Below are positions 34,875 to 43,214 of a stretch of DNA of 64,000 nucleotides, piece by piece; within the stretch, counting starts at the first letter, position 1, and each line of letters starts with the position of its first letter. The notes beneath the pieces were generated by a model. The model made no database searches and had not been told where the DNA came from. It saw only the letters and a list, made by a program, of their open reading frames with translations. Made by a program: the position numbers and the translations under genes. The DNA is from Marisediminicola antarctica (lineage in GTDB: Bacteria; Actinomycetota; Actinomycetes; Actinomycetales; Microbacteriaceae). The stretch covers positions 1,178,001 through 1,242,000 of the forward strand of contig NZ_CP017146.1 in the NCBI RefSeq assembly GCF_009930795.1. The letters run 5' to 3'.

Positions 34875-34926
34875 CACACCTTCACGAATCGGGCCGATTT
34901 TCGGTCACGGCACCTACCGTATAGAC

Positions 34927-35850
34927 ATGGGACTCGAGGGTATTGGATCAAGCGTTGTCATCGCTCTCGCGGCGGTTCTCTGGCTCGTCTACCTGATCCC
35001 GACCTGGTTCCGCCGGCGTGAGTACCTCTCCACCGAACGCAACGCCGTGCGGCTGCAGCAGACCCTGCGAATTCTGGCCGAGACGGCCGAGGTGCCCGAA
35101 TCTGTGCGCGCGGAAGCCACCGCCCGCAGCGTTGCTGCCCAGCAGAAGCTGCTCCGCCAGGAGTTCGAGCGGGCCCGGGCGACCGAACGTGCGCGAGAGT
35201 CGGCGATGAGCCGCGCAGCAGCCCAGACACCCGCGACCCTCGCGCCCGCAGTCGCGTCGACACTCGCGCCGACGTCGCCCGCCGCGAAGCGGTTGCGCCG
35301 CTCCCGGGCCGCGACGACGGCGCTGCTCGCCCTGTCGCTCGCCACTGTCGGCCTCGGATTCGCTCCGGTCGCCGCCGGCGTCTCCACGACCCTCATCGCG
35401 AGCGGGCTGCTCGCGGCCACGGCATCCGTGCTGCTCCTGCGCGCGATGGCGGCGGTCGCTCGCGACCGTCGCCGCCGCGCGTTCACCCTGATCGACCGCC
35501 CGGCCTCGAGCCGCTTGGTCGACTTCTCCCTCGAGCAGAACGCATCGACACCAGTGAGCGACCCGGCTTGGACGCCCGTTCCGGTGCCCAAGCCGCTCTA
35601 CCTGTCGAAGCCGCGGACCCAGTCCGTCGCCTCAGCAGCGGCCATCGCCGAGACCCGCACCCGGCTGCTCGCCGAGGCGGAGAAGACCGAGCGCGCCGCC
35701 CGGGCGGCCGAGCTGAGCGAGAAGGTCATTCCGATCGTCCGTCCCGCAGCGGCCCCAGAAAGCAGGTTCGCGAGGATGGGCATCGTCGACGAGACCCCGA
35801 GCGCTATCACCAACCTCGACGAGGCCCTGCGCCGCCGTCGCGCCGTCTGA
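34927..35850 (+). CDS. SepX/GlpR-like divisome membrane protein
   Basis: This 307-residue protein has an N-terminal transmembrane helix (SSVVIALAAVLWLVYLIPTWF) followed by RRREYLSTERNAVRLQQTLRIL. A coiled/low-complexity stretch comes next, then a central two-helix hairpin (ATTALLALSLATVGLGFAPV, STTLIASGLLAATASVLLL) and a disordered tail. The LVYLIPTWxRRREY start and the place behind galU-rimJ match actinobacterial SepX (GlpR), which works in septation with DivIVA/FtsZ. Assignment rests on context and N-terminus. Confidence 0.7.
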   Translation: MGLEGIGSSVVIALAAVLWLVYLIPTWFRRREYLSTERNAVRLQQTLRILAETAEVPESVRAEATARSVAAQQKLLRQEFERARATERARESAMSRAAAQTPATLAPAVASTLAPTSPAAKRLRRSRAATTALLALSLATVGLGFAPVAAGVSTTLIASGLLAATASVLLLRAMAAVARDRRRRAFTLIDRPASSRLVDFSLEQNASTPVSDPAWTPVPVPKPLYLSKPRTQSVASAAAIAETRTRLLAEAEKTERAARAAELSEKVIPIVRPAAAPESRFARMGIVDETPSAITNLDEALRRRRAV

Positions 35851-35912
35851 GCCCGACCCGGCGCCGACGCGCACATCGGCCCCGTGGAATCCTGATATCG
35901 TAAAAGCACTGC

Positions 35913-35985
35913 GGGCCCTTGGCGCAGTTGGTAGCGCGCCTCGTTCGCATCGAGGAGGTCAGGAGTTCGAATCTCCTAGGGTCCA
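35913..35985 (+). tRNA. tRNA-Ala (anticodon CGC)
   Basis: Acceptor GGGCCCT pairs with AGGGTCC and shows the G3:U70 pair that identifies alanine tRNAs. The anticodon stem CCTCG/CGAGG holds loop TTCGCAT (anticodon CGC, reading GCG), and the T arm is AGGAG-TTCGAAT-CTCCT. CCA is not encoded. Confidence 0.95.
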
Positions 35986-36032
35986 CACCAGCGGTTTCGG
36001 GAAATCTCGGGAGAGTTCTCGGTAAATCGCAT

Positions 36033-36081
36033 GAAGCAGCTTGGTTCGGGTTAGATCCCGCGCCAAGCTGCTTCTCTTTTT
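36033..36081 (+). terminator. strong intrinsic terminator after tRNA-Ala
   Basis: GAAGCAGCTTGG (36033-36044) pairs perfectly with CCAAGCTGCTTC (36063-36074), 12 bp, with a small inner CGGG/CCCG helix. TCTTTTT follows. Confidence 0.92.
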
Positions 36082-36103
36082 GCCTTCTCCCACAGGGGAT
36101 GAC

Positions 36104-36814
36104 TCACCTGGTGCTGGTGCTGGCGCTGGTGCTGGTGCGCGGCTCGGCCTCCGAGGGTGTTCCTCGAAGGAAGAACGCGCCCAGGGTTCCGGCGAGGGTG
36201 GCGAACACGGCCACCGAGTATGTTGCCAGCGTGATGTGAAGCACCCGCGGGAATCCATCTGTCGACGTGATCCCCGACCCGGTCACCGTCGTCAGGGCTG
36301 CTTCGAAGAGTGCATCTGAGTAGCTGTCGTAGGCGCCAGTCGCGTACAGAAGTTGGCTTGATCCGAGCGCGACGACAGCAGTTACCGCCACCAGCCACGC
36401 AATGCGACTGGTCATCAGCCGGCCGGCGGAGCGCGTGCCCCGCACACTTGCCGACAGGATGGCGCCTAAGCGCCCCACTCGGGAGAGACGGAACAGCCTC
36501 AGTGCCTGGAGCGATCTGAAGAACCTCAGGAAGGGCACAAGCAGGAAGATCACCTGCCACCAGCTCTTCTTCCAGAACTTGAGCTGGAAGCGCGCAACGT
36601 AGGCCCGCAGGAGGAATTCGGCGACGAAGACGAGCCAGAAGACCCAGCCGAGAATGGTCAGTGCGGTGACGAGGGCTTCCTGGGTCGCCACCAGTTGTCC
36701 GAGGACGACGAACAGAAAGAGCAGACCGAGTATCCCCATCGGTTTGTCGAGCGACTTCGCGAACGACTCGGCCCGGGTCAATTCCGCCTCGCGCAGCGCT
36801 GAGTCGACCTTCAC
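36104..36814 (-). CDS. voltage-sensor ion channel with atypical selectivity filter
   Basis: This 236-residue, six-helix channel subunit starts at a GTG one base after the DUF421 stop. S4 is arginine-rich (FLRFFRSLQALRLFRLSRVGRLG, residues about 95-117). The pore loop reads ALTTVTGSGITSTDG (T175-I182) where potassium channels have TVGYGD, so the carbonyl ladder Gly-Tyr-Gly is replaced by Thr-Gly-Ser-Gly. Ion selectivity may differ from K+. The C-terminus ends in a Thr/Ser repeat encoded by CTGGTG-type trinucleotide-like repeats. It is co-transcribed with the DUF421 gene. Confidence 0.75.
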   Translation of the reverse strand: MKVDSALREAELTRAESFAKSLDKPMGILGLLFLFVVLGQLVATQEALVTALTILGWVFWLVFVAEFLLRAYVARFQLKFWKKSWWQVIFLLVPFLRFFRSLQALRLFRLSRVGRLGAILSASVRGTRSAGRLMTSRIAWLVAVTAVVALGSSQLLYATGAYDSYSDALFEAALTTVTGSGITSTDGFPRVLHITLATYSVAVFATLAGTLGAFFLRGTPSEAEPRTSTSASTSTR

Positions 36815-36815
36815 A

Positions 36816-37355
36816 TCATCGATTGTTGACCACCCCTTTCATCGCTGAGCCATCTCCGTACCTGTCCGTCGTGATGACGGTCAACGTCCCGTTGGTTTCG
36901 AGAACGACCGTGGCGACCTGGGCCAGATCCCCGCATCCGCTGCTGCGCACGGCCTGAAGGATCTCGGATTCGCTCAGACGATTCTTTCGCATCTCGGCCG
37001 TCTGCAGCGCACCCTCGCGAAGGAGCGTGACCGGTTCCGAGGTCACGAGAGCCCGGGCGCCCTGCCAGCGACTGGATACGAAGGCCACCAGGAACTGCAT
37101 GCTGGCCAGCAGCCCCAGAGCCGCGAACCCCTCGGCCCAGGTGACGTCGGTGCTCAGGAGAATGGTGGCGAAAGTGGAGCCCAAGGCGACGGTCACGACG
37201 AAGTCGAACGCGTTCAGCTGGCTGAGCGTGCGTTTTCCGGATGCTCGCAGTACCAGCACAAGGGTCAGGTAGGAGGCAGAGCCGATGATGAGCGTTCGGA
37301 AGATGTCGGACCACGAGTCGAACCACATGAATCTAGTTTCGCCCATCGGTCCCAA
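36816..37355 (-). CDS. DUF421 (YetF-like) membrane protein
   Basis: This 179-residue protein has three N-terminal membrane helices (LIIGSASYLTLVLVLRASGKRTL, FDFVVTVALGSTFATILLS, FAALGLLASMQFLVAFVSS) and a soluble C-terminal domain with EPVTLLREGALQTAEMRKNRLSESEIL and a VVLETNGTLTVI strand. RASGKRTLSQLNAFDFVVTVALGS is the DUF421 signature. The function of the family is poorly defined, with links to spore or envelope physiology in Bacillus. It precedes the channel gene by one base. Confidence 0.88.
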   Translation of the reverse strand: MGPMGETRFMWFDSWSDIFRTLIIGSASYLTLVLVLRASGKRTLSQLNAFDFVVTVALGSTFATILLSTDVTWAEGFAALGLLASMQFLVAFVSSRWQGARALVTSEPVTLLREGALQTAEMRKNRLSESEILQAVRSSGCGDLAQVATVVLETNGTLTVITTDRYGDGSAMKGVVNNR

Positions 37356-37482
37356 GAAGTGCAGCCGTCGGTTGAGGCAGCTGAAGGTAGGAAATGGCGA
37401 TCTGGTGTCACAGCAAATTTTCTCGGTTCGACCTTTTCTCGTGTAGCGTCGAGCTACCTATAGACCTAAGGCGAAGGGCGAC

Positions 37483-38859
37483 ATGGCCTCGAGTACCCCG
37501 CGGCGGGCCGGCGGCCGACGCATAACAGAGAGCCTCCGGGCACAACTCTGGCCCGTTCCCAGCATCGCGATCGCCTTCGCGATCGCCATCGGAATCGCCC
37601 TCCCCATTCTTGATGAGGCGATCGACGACAACCTGCCCGTGTGGCTCACCGTCTACCTGTTCCAAGGGGGCGCGGATGCCTCCCGTGCGGTGCTCCAGGC
37701 TATCGCCGGCTCACTCATCACGGTGACCGCGCTGACCTTCTCGCTCACCGTCGTCACCATTCAGCTCGCGAGCAGCCAGTTCTCGCCGCGACTGCTGCGC
37801 ACGTTCACAAGCGACAGCGTCGTGCATGCGACTCTCGGGCTGCTGCTCGGTACCTTCGTCTTCTCCCTGACGGTGCTACGGACCGTGCGTACCGGCGACG
37901 ACGAGCGTGACGTGTTCATCCCGCTGATGTCGACCACGCTCGCCTACGTGCTTGCCGTTGCGAGCGTGATCGGGCTCGTGGTCTTCCTCGCGCATCTCGT
38001 GCGGGAGTTGCGGATCGAGACGATGCTGAGCACCGTGCACGCGGAGACATTCGCCGAGCTTGAGCGCAGCTTTCCCGATGGCCCCGGGGAAACAGTGATC
38101 GTGCCGACCGGGGGCCGCTCGACCGAGATCCTCGTGGACGCCGCGAAATCCGGGTTTCTCCTGACGGTCGACGAGCATTCCCTGCTCGACCTGGCGACCG
38201 CGCACTCCGTGGTCATCCGGATCGATGCGCTCCCCGGTGCGTCCCTGGTGCGGGGCGTGCCCCTTGCGACGCTCTGGCCGCAGAAGCCGGGAACCGAGAT
38301 CGCCGAGGACGACCTGGCCGAGCTGCGCAGCAGTGTGGCCGCGGCGGTGTCGAGCGGATCGGAGCGCACCATCGTGCAGGATGCCGGATTCGGACTCCGC
38401 CAGCTCATCGATGTGGCGGTCAAGGCGCTCTCGCCTGGCATCAACGATCCGACGACGGCGGTACACACGCTGGGGCACGCCGCGGCGCTCCTGTGCGACC
38501 TCGCGGCCCGCGACCTCGGGCCTCGGCTGCTTCGCGACGAAAGCGAGCTGGTATGCGTGATCGTGCACCGACCGACCTTCGCCCACTACCTCGACCTCGT
38601 GATCGCGCAACCGCGCCTCTACGGCATAGCCGACGCCGCGGTCACGGCCCGGCTGCTGCGGCTATTGCAAGAGGTCGCCTGGAACGGCGAGGTCCCCGCC
38701 GTGCGTGCCGCGGTGCGCGACCAGCTGGCCCGGATGCGGGAATCGATGGCCCGGCAGGAGTGGATCGAGGCGGACCGCTCCCGGCTGAACGCGCTCGCGA
38801 CCGAGGTTGATGACGCGCTCGACGGGCGCTGGCGCGCGGAGGCGCACGGAGCGGATTGA
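37483..38859 (+). CDS. DUF2254 membrane protein
   Basis: This 458-residue protein has four N-terminal membrane helices (IAIAFAIAIGIALPIL, AIAGSLITVTALTFSLTVVTIQLASSQFSPRLLR, LGLLLGTFVFSLTVLR, AYVLAVASVIGLVVFLAHL). A large cytosolic part follows with LSPGINDPTTAVHTLGHAA, the most conserved block of the family. Its role is unknown. It is a single gene with about 130 bp of AT-richer upstream sequence and no clear partner. Confidence 0.88.
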   Translation: MASSTPRRAGGRRITESLRAQLWPVPSIAIAFAIAIGIALPILDEAIDDNLPVWLTVYLFQGGADASRAVLQAIAGSLITVTALTFSLTVVTIQLASSQFSPRLLRTFTSDSVVHATLGLLLGTFVFSLTVLRTVRTGDDERDVFIPLMSTTLAYVLAVASVIGLVVFLAHLVRELRIETMLSTVHAETFAELERSFPDGPGETVIVPTGGRSTEILVDAAKSGFLLTVDEHSLLDLATAHSVVIRIDALPGASLVRGVPLATLWPQKPGTEIAEDDLAELRSSVAAAVSSGSERTIVQDAGFGLRQLIDVAVKALSPGINDPTTAVHTLGHAAALLCDLAARDLGPRLLRDESELVCVIVHRPTFAHYLDLVIAQPRLYGIADAAVTARLLRLLQEVAWNGEVPAVRAAVRDQLARMRESMARQEWIEADRSRLNALATEVDDALDGRWRAEAHGAD

Positions 38860-38879
38860 ACCGATATGTCGCGAGCTAA

Positions 38880-38996
38880 TTGACTGTCGACCTCGAGAGG
38901 GCGGGCGGCTTTGAGCTGCCAGTCGATCTTGAACGCAGCTTCGTGAGGCTCGTCGAGAGCGTTGTCACTGCACTGGAGGGCTGGGGGCGATCATGA
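38880..38996 (+). other. 38-codon open frame, possible gene remnant
   Basis: A TTG-initiated frame encodes an amphipathic peptide (LTVDLERAGGFELPVDLERS then FVRLVESVVTALEGWGRS). It contains two DLER repeats and looks protein-like, but no family or ribosome site is recognised. It may be a leftover of a longer gene between DUF2254 and the M56 peptidase. Confidence 0.2.
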
Positions 38997-39045
38997 CGAA
39001 CGCCGCAACGCGCCCCAACGCGGGAGCTGCGGCCACCGGCCGTGT

Positions 39046-40032
39046 TCAGCCCGCGAGTGCCGGCGTCAGCAGCAACACTGTCGGCACCGCGACCAGCGCG
39101 ATCGCTCCGGCGAGAACGAGGGTCTGCCGCGGGCGCGACAGGCCCGGCGCGTCGCCGATGAGCCTGGTCACCCTCGCGCGCTGCTGATGAGCGTGGTGGC
39201 TGGCGAGGTCGGTGTCAATGGCGCTGGCTGTGCCGTTTTCTGACCCGCCAGCCGCGCCGCTCGCCACGAGTGCGATCGCACCGGCGAGGGTGCGGCCGTC
39301 GACCGTGCGCCGGGCGTGGTCGTCGGCGAGCATTTCGATGAGCAGGGCGACCTCGGTGCGCGCGCGGCTCGCGGTCGGAAACCAGGGCAGCGATCGGTGC
39401 CACGCGTCGAAGGCCATCAGCACGATGTAGTGGTGCTGCAGAAGGTGCGCCTTCTCGTGCTGGATGACGGCGCGAAGCTGCACGTCGTCGAGCAGCTGCA
39501 CGAGTCCGGCGGAGAAGACCGTGATCGGATGCGGGCTCCCCGGCAGGCAATACGCGACGGGCAGTTCGACATTGATCAGCCGGGTGTTCGGGTGGTCGGG
39601 AACGGGAGTGCTGAGTAGCCGCACGAGCTGGCGGTGGCGCCGCCGCTCTCGCTCGATGAGCAGGGCAGTGCGAAGGAGGTTCGCGACGAGATAGGCGGCG
39701 AGCAGCCCGGCGACCACGAGCGCCAGCAGGTTCGAGATGGGGGGCGGCCACAACGTCGACCCTCCGGGTTCGAGGCCCGGCCCGCGTTTTGAGCCCGCTG
39801 CACCCGCGACCGCGGCCAGTGTCGCATCCAGAAGGGTGTTGCCGAACGGAGCCAGGCCGAACGTGAGCAGCGCGCCGATCATCGACAGCCCGCCGGCGAG
39901 GGCGATCGCCTGCCAGAGCGCCAACGCGGTGGCGGGCGCACGGGACGGCCACGCGGTGCGCGCGAGGGCGACCGGAACCGGCCACGCCAGAACTACCGCG
40001 AGTGCGGCGAGGGCGACGGCGGCGGCGATCAC
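39046..40032 (-). CDS. M56-family metallopeptidase (BlaR1/MecR1-like)
   Basis: This 328-residue membrane protease has N-terminal helices, then PVAYCLPGSPHPITVFSAGLVQLL and the zinc motif VIQHEKAHLLQHHYIVLM (HExxH form HEKAH), with EMLADDHARR supplying the third ligand. A final helix (QTLVLAGAIALVAVPTVLLL) has no penicillin-binding sensor domain after it. Paired with BlaI it would relieve repression by proteolysis on an unknown signal. It starts 16 nt after the blaI stop. Confidence 0.88.
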   Translation of the reverse strand: MIAAAVALAALAVVLAWPVPVALARTAWPSRAPATALALWQAIALAGGLSMIGALLTFGLAPFGNTLLDATLAAVAGAAGSKRGPGLEPGGSTLWPPPISNLLALVVAGLLAAYLVANLLRTALLIERERRRHRQLVRLLSTPVPDHPNTRLINVELPVAYCLPGSPHPITVFSAGLVQLLDDVQLRAVIQHEKAHLLQHHYIVLMAFDAWHRSLPWFPTASRARTEVALLIEMLADDHARRTVDGRTLAGAIALVASGAAGGSENGTASAIDTDLASHHAHQQRARVTRLIGDAPGLSRPRQTLVLAGAIALVAVPTVLLLTPALAG

Positions 40033-40048
40033 AGAGTCGTCAGGTGGG

Positions 40049-40432
40049 TCAGCGCGCGCCGGGGTCGAGCGCGCCGGGGTCGAGCAGCTTGCGCAGCGTT
40101 TCGGCCTCGCCCTCGCTCGCCTGTCCGACGAACCGCTCGAGTACAGCTGCGCGGTCAGACACGGTTCCGAGCACCTGGTGCATCAGCTCGGCCATGTGGT
40201 GTTCGCGCGTGTGGGCGGCGAGAAACCGGTGCGGGCGGGAGGAGCGGTCTCGTGCGACGAACTTCTTCTTCTCGAGGCGCGACAGCACGGTCAGCACGGT
40301 CGTCGGCGCCAGCCGCTTCTTCCCAGCGGGAGTCGCCGCAAGGCGGTCCTGGAGTTCGTAGGCGGACAGGGGCGCGGGGGACTCCCAGAGGATGTCCATG
40401 ACTGTCCTCTCGAGTTCTCCGAGCGTGACCAT
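40049..40432 (-). CDS. blaI: BlaI/MecI-family transcriptional repressor
   Basis: This 127-residue winged-helix repressor starts at ATG 40432 (MVTLGELERTVMDILWES), the usual BlaI start, although the frame is open to 40579. Recognition helix and wing are KRLAPTTVLTVLSRLEKKKFVARDRSSRPHRFLAAHT, followed by a dimerisation helix pair. Mycobacterial BlaI controls both beta-lactamase and respiratory genes. Here it is divergent from cytochrome bd genes with two perfect dyads between, and adjacent to its M56 protease. Confidence 0.9.
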   Translation of the reverse strand: MVTLGELERTVMDILWESPAPLSAYELQDRLAATPAGKKRLAPTTVLTVLSRLEKKKFVARDRSSRPHRFLAAHTREHHMAELMHQVLGTVSDRAAVLERFVGQASEGEAETLRKLLDPGALDPGAR

Positions 40433-40494
40433 CGGGCCCCTTACAGTTCTGCGCCGCGTTAACAAGTAATCAAGAATACCCCGGCGAACCTGTG

Positions 40495-40513
40495 CTTCTA
40501 CGTGGCGTAGAAG
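40495..40513. promoter_or_regulatory. BlaI-type dyad 1 in the blaI-cydA region
   Basis: CTTCTACGTGGCGTAGAAG is a perfect 8-bp inverted repeat with a 3-bp centre. Its form (TACG-N3-CGTA) resembles the TACA-N-TGTA core of BlaI operators. It lies 62 bp upstream of the blaI start. Confidence 0.65.
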
Positions 40514-40539
40514 TGGGTCGACAATGGTGTAGACAAGAG

Positions 40540-40556
40540 TTCTACGCTTCGTAGAA
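40540..40556. promoter_or_regulatory. BlaI-type dyad 2 in the blaI-cydA region
   Basis: TTCTACGCTTCGTAGAA is a perfect 7-bp inverted repeat with a 3-bp centre and the same arms as dyad 1. The centres are 44 bp apart, about four helical turns. It ends 34 bp before the proposed cydA start. Confidence 0.65.
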
Positions 40557-40590
40557 ATTTGGCTCTTCCGCCCAAGCATTGGTGTGTACG

Positions 40591-42168
40591 TTGGACCCTC
40601 TCGAAATCGCCCGCTGGCAGTTCGGCATCACCACGGTCTACCACTTCTGGATGGTCCCGCTCACGCTCGGGCTCGGCCCCGTCGTCGCGATCATGCAGAC
40701 GCTGTGGGTGCGCACGGGCGAGGAACGCTACCTGCGGATGACAAAATTCTGGGGCAAGCTCTACCTGATCAACTTCATCATGGGCGTCGCGACCGGCCTC
40801 GTGCAGGAATTCCAGTTCGGCATGGCCTGGAGTGAGTACTCCCGCTTCGTCGGCGACGTCTTCGGCGCCCCACTCGCCATGGAGGGACTGCTCGCCTTCT
40901 TCTTCGAGTCGACCTTCCTCGGCCTGTGGATCTTCGGCTGGGGCCGGCTCAGCAAGCGAGTGCACCTCGCCACCCTGTGGATCGCCGTGGCCGGCTCGGT
41001 TGTCTCAGCGTTCTTCATCATCGTCGCGAACTCCTGGATGCAGCATCCGGTGGGTGTCGAGATCATCGACGGCCGCCCCGTTATGGTCGACATCTGGGCC
41101 GTGCTCACCAATAACACCGCGATCTCCGCCTACATTCACACGATCTTCGGGGCATTCGCGGTCGGCGGCGCGTTCTTGATCGGCATCTCCTGGTACCAGC
41201 TGTGGCAGCGCCGCCGCGACGGGATCGACTCGGTGGATGCCGGTGGCCGGGTCGTCGTCGGATCGTCGGCCACCATCCGTGGTCGCGACAAGGTCGATCA
41301 CTCGGTCTGGATCAAGTCGCTGCGCATGGGCGCCATCGTCGCGGTCGTCGCGTTCAGCGGAGTCGCCGTGAGCGGCGACATCCAGGCAAAGCTCATGTTC
41401 GACCAGCAGCCGATGAAGATGGCGGCGGCCGAGGCGGCCTGCAAGACCGGAACGAGCTTCTCGGTGCTCGCGATCGGCGACCTCGGGTCGCGCGACTGCA
41501 ATGACGTCGTCAGCATCATCGAGATTCCCGGGCTGCTGTCGTTCCTCGCACACGGCGACTTCACGACCGAGATCAAGGGCGTCGCCGACCTCGTGCCCGA
41601 GTACCAGGCCAACTTCGGCACCAACCTGCCCAACGAGGCGCTGCTCGGCGCACGCGCCGGAGACGAGATCCAGTACGTGCCGATCATGGCGGTCACCTAC
41701 TGGGGGTTCCGCCTCATGATCGGCTTCGGCGGGCTCGCGGCGTTCGCCGCGGTCGTCGCCCTCTGGCTCACCCGAAAGGGCACGGTGCCGCAGTCGAAGG
41801 GCATCATGCAGCTCGCGGTCGTCGGCATCCTCGCACCGTTCGCAGCCAACTCGGCGGGCTGGATCTTCACCGAGATGGGGCGGCAGCCGTTCGTGGTCGC
41901 GCCGAACCCGAATCCGTCCGGCGTCGACGGGGTGTTCATGTTCACCGCGGCAGCCGTGTCGCCCGGCGTGAGTTTCGTCGAGATTCTGTTCTCCCTCGTC
42001 GCCCTCACCCTCGTCTACGGGGTGCTTATGGTGTTCGAGGTCAAGCTCATCGTCAAATACGTGCGTGGCGGGGTGGTCTCGGCGATGCCGGACCTGGACC
42101 GCAAGGACGACGACCCCGACCATCCCGACGCCACACCGAGCGACGACGTCCTGTCGTTCGCCTACTAG
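40591..42168 (+). CDS. cydA: cytochrome bd ubiquinol/menaquinol oxidase subunit I
   Basis: This 525-residue subunit starts at TTG 40591, giving the standard MDPLEIARWQFGITTVYHFW beginning; GTG 40582 is possible. Haem-ligand landmarks include H19-equivalent in TVYHF, the FQFGMAWSEYSRFVGDVFGAPLAMEGLLAFF quinol/haem segment with conserved glutamates, GWIFTEMGRQPF, and VMVFEVKL. The Q-loop is of the short type. It forms the high-affinity oxidase for low oxygen. cydB follows after 17 nt. Confidence 0.95.
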   Translation: MDPLEIARWQFGITTVYHFWMVPLTLGLGPVVAIMQTLWVRTGEERYLRMTKFWGKLYLINFIMGVATGLVQEFQFGMAWSEYSRFVGDVFGAPLAMEGLLAFFFESTFLGLWIFGWGRLSKRVHLATLWIAVAGSVVSAFFIIVANSWMQHPVGVEIIDGRPVMVDIWAVLTNNTAISAYIHTIFGAFAVGGAFLIGISWYQLWQRRRDGIDSVDAGGRVVVGSSATIRGRDKVDHSVWIKSLRMGAIVAVVAFSGVAVSGDIQAKLMFDQQPMKMAAAEAACKTGTSFSVLAIGDLGSRDCNDVVSIIEIPGLLSFLAHGDFTTEIKGVADLVPEYQANFGTNLPNEALLGARAGDEIQYVPIMAVTYWGFRLMIGFGGLAAFAAVVALWLTRKGTVPQSKGIMQLAVVGILAPFAANSAGWIFTEMGRQPFVVAPNPNPSGVDGVFMFTAAAVSPGVSFVEILFSLVALTLVYGVLMVFEVKLIVKYVRGGVVSAMPDLDRKDDDPDHPDATPSDDVLSFAY

Positions 42169-42185
42169 GACGAGGAAGCTCCTCC

Positions 42186-43214
42186 ATGGACGTTCTGCCC
42201 ACTGTCTGGTTCATCGCCATCGCCGCCCTCTGGATCGGCTACCTGCTGCTCGAGGGGTTCGACCTCGGGGTCGGGATGCACATGCTCGTCACCGCCAAAA
42301 GCGAGACCCAGCGACGCGTCATGCTCAACACGATCGGACCGGTCTGGGACGGCAACGAGGTGTGGCTCATCACCGCCGGCGCCGCGACCTTCGCGGCCTT
42401 CCCGTTCTGGTACGCGTCGTTGTTCTCGGCCCTCTACGTGCCGCTCACCCTCGTGCTGCTCGGGCTCATCTTCCGCGCCGTCGCGATCGAATACCGCGGC
42501 AAGGGCAGCAGCGAGCGGTGGACCCGCAGCTGGGACCTCGCCCTCGGGCTCGGATCATTCGTCGTTGCGTTCGGCGTCGGCGCGATGCTCACCCTCACCA
42601 CGACGGGACTGCCGCTCAACGAGAATGGCGACCGCGTCGGCGGAGCGTTCGCCTGGCTCAACGGGTACGCCGTGCTCGGCGGGCTCGCGGTGGTCGGATT
42701 CTGCCTCGTGCACGCGTCCACCTTCCTCGCACTCAAGTCGGACGGCACCGTGCGGGCAGCCGCCGGCCGCTGGTTCACCCGCTGGACCCCGGTCGCGCTG
42801 CTGCCCATCGTGGGCTGGGTGCTCGTCGTGCAGTTCCAGACCGGCACCATCATCACCTGGGCGCTCGTCGCCGTCGCCGTCGTCGCCGTGCTCTGGGGGT
42901 ACCTCAACGGCCGCGTCGGCCGGGAGGGGCGCGCCTTCATCGGCGTCGCCGTCTTCCTCGTGGCCGGCGCCGCGTCGATCTTCGCGGCGGTCTTCCCGGT
43001 CGTGCTGCCATCGACCCTCGACCACGCGTTCGACCTGACCATTCAGAACGCCTCCAGCGGCGACTACACGCTCGCCGTGATGACCTGGGTGACCGCATTC
43101 GGCCTCCCGCTCGTGTTCGTCTACCAGGGCTGGACCTACTGGGTGTTCCGCCAGCGGGTCAGCGACCACCACATCCCCGCGGCGCACGTGGTCCGTCCCG
43201 CGACCGGCGAGTGA
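42186..43214 (+). CDS. cydB: cytochrome bd oxidase subunit II
   Basis: This 342-residue membrane subunit carries WFIAIAALWIGYLLLEGFDLGVGM, IGPVWDGNEVWLITAGAATFAAFPFWYASLFSALYVPL and FRAVAIEYRGK, all CydB signatures. Later come NASSGDYTLAVMTWVTAFGLPLVFVYQGWTYWVF. Its stop overlaps the cydDC start (GTGA), so the oxidase and its assembly ABC transporter are translated together. Confidence 0.95.
   Translation: MDVLPTVWFIAIAALWIGYLLLEGFDLGVGMHMLVTAKSETQRRVMLNTIGPVWDGNEVWLITAGAATFAAFPFWYASLFSALYVPLTLVLLGLIFRAVAIEYRGKGSSERWTRSWDLALGLGSFVVAFGVGAMLTLTTTGLPLNENGDRVGGAFAWLNGYAVLGGLAVVGFCLVHASTFLALKSDGTVRAAAGRWFTRWTPVALLPIVGWVLVVQFQTGTIITWALVAVAVVAVLWGYLNGRVGREGRAFIGVAVFLVAGAASIFAAVFPVVLPSTLDHAFDLTIQNASSGDYTLAVMTWVTAFGLPLVFVYQGWTYWVFRQRVSDHHIPAAHVVRPATGE

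Noticed and set aside
36033-36081. Hairpin after tRNA-Ala as a possible attachment site
   Set aside because: It is a standard terminator; no direct repeat of the tRNA 3' end and no integrase were found.
35919-36239. Open frame beginning MAQLVARLVRIEEVRSSNLLGS
   Set aside because: It is the well-known translation of a tRNA gene (tRNA-Ala at 35913-35985) and its terminator, not a protein.
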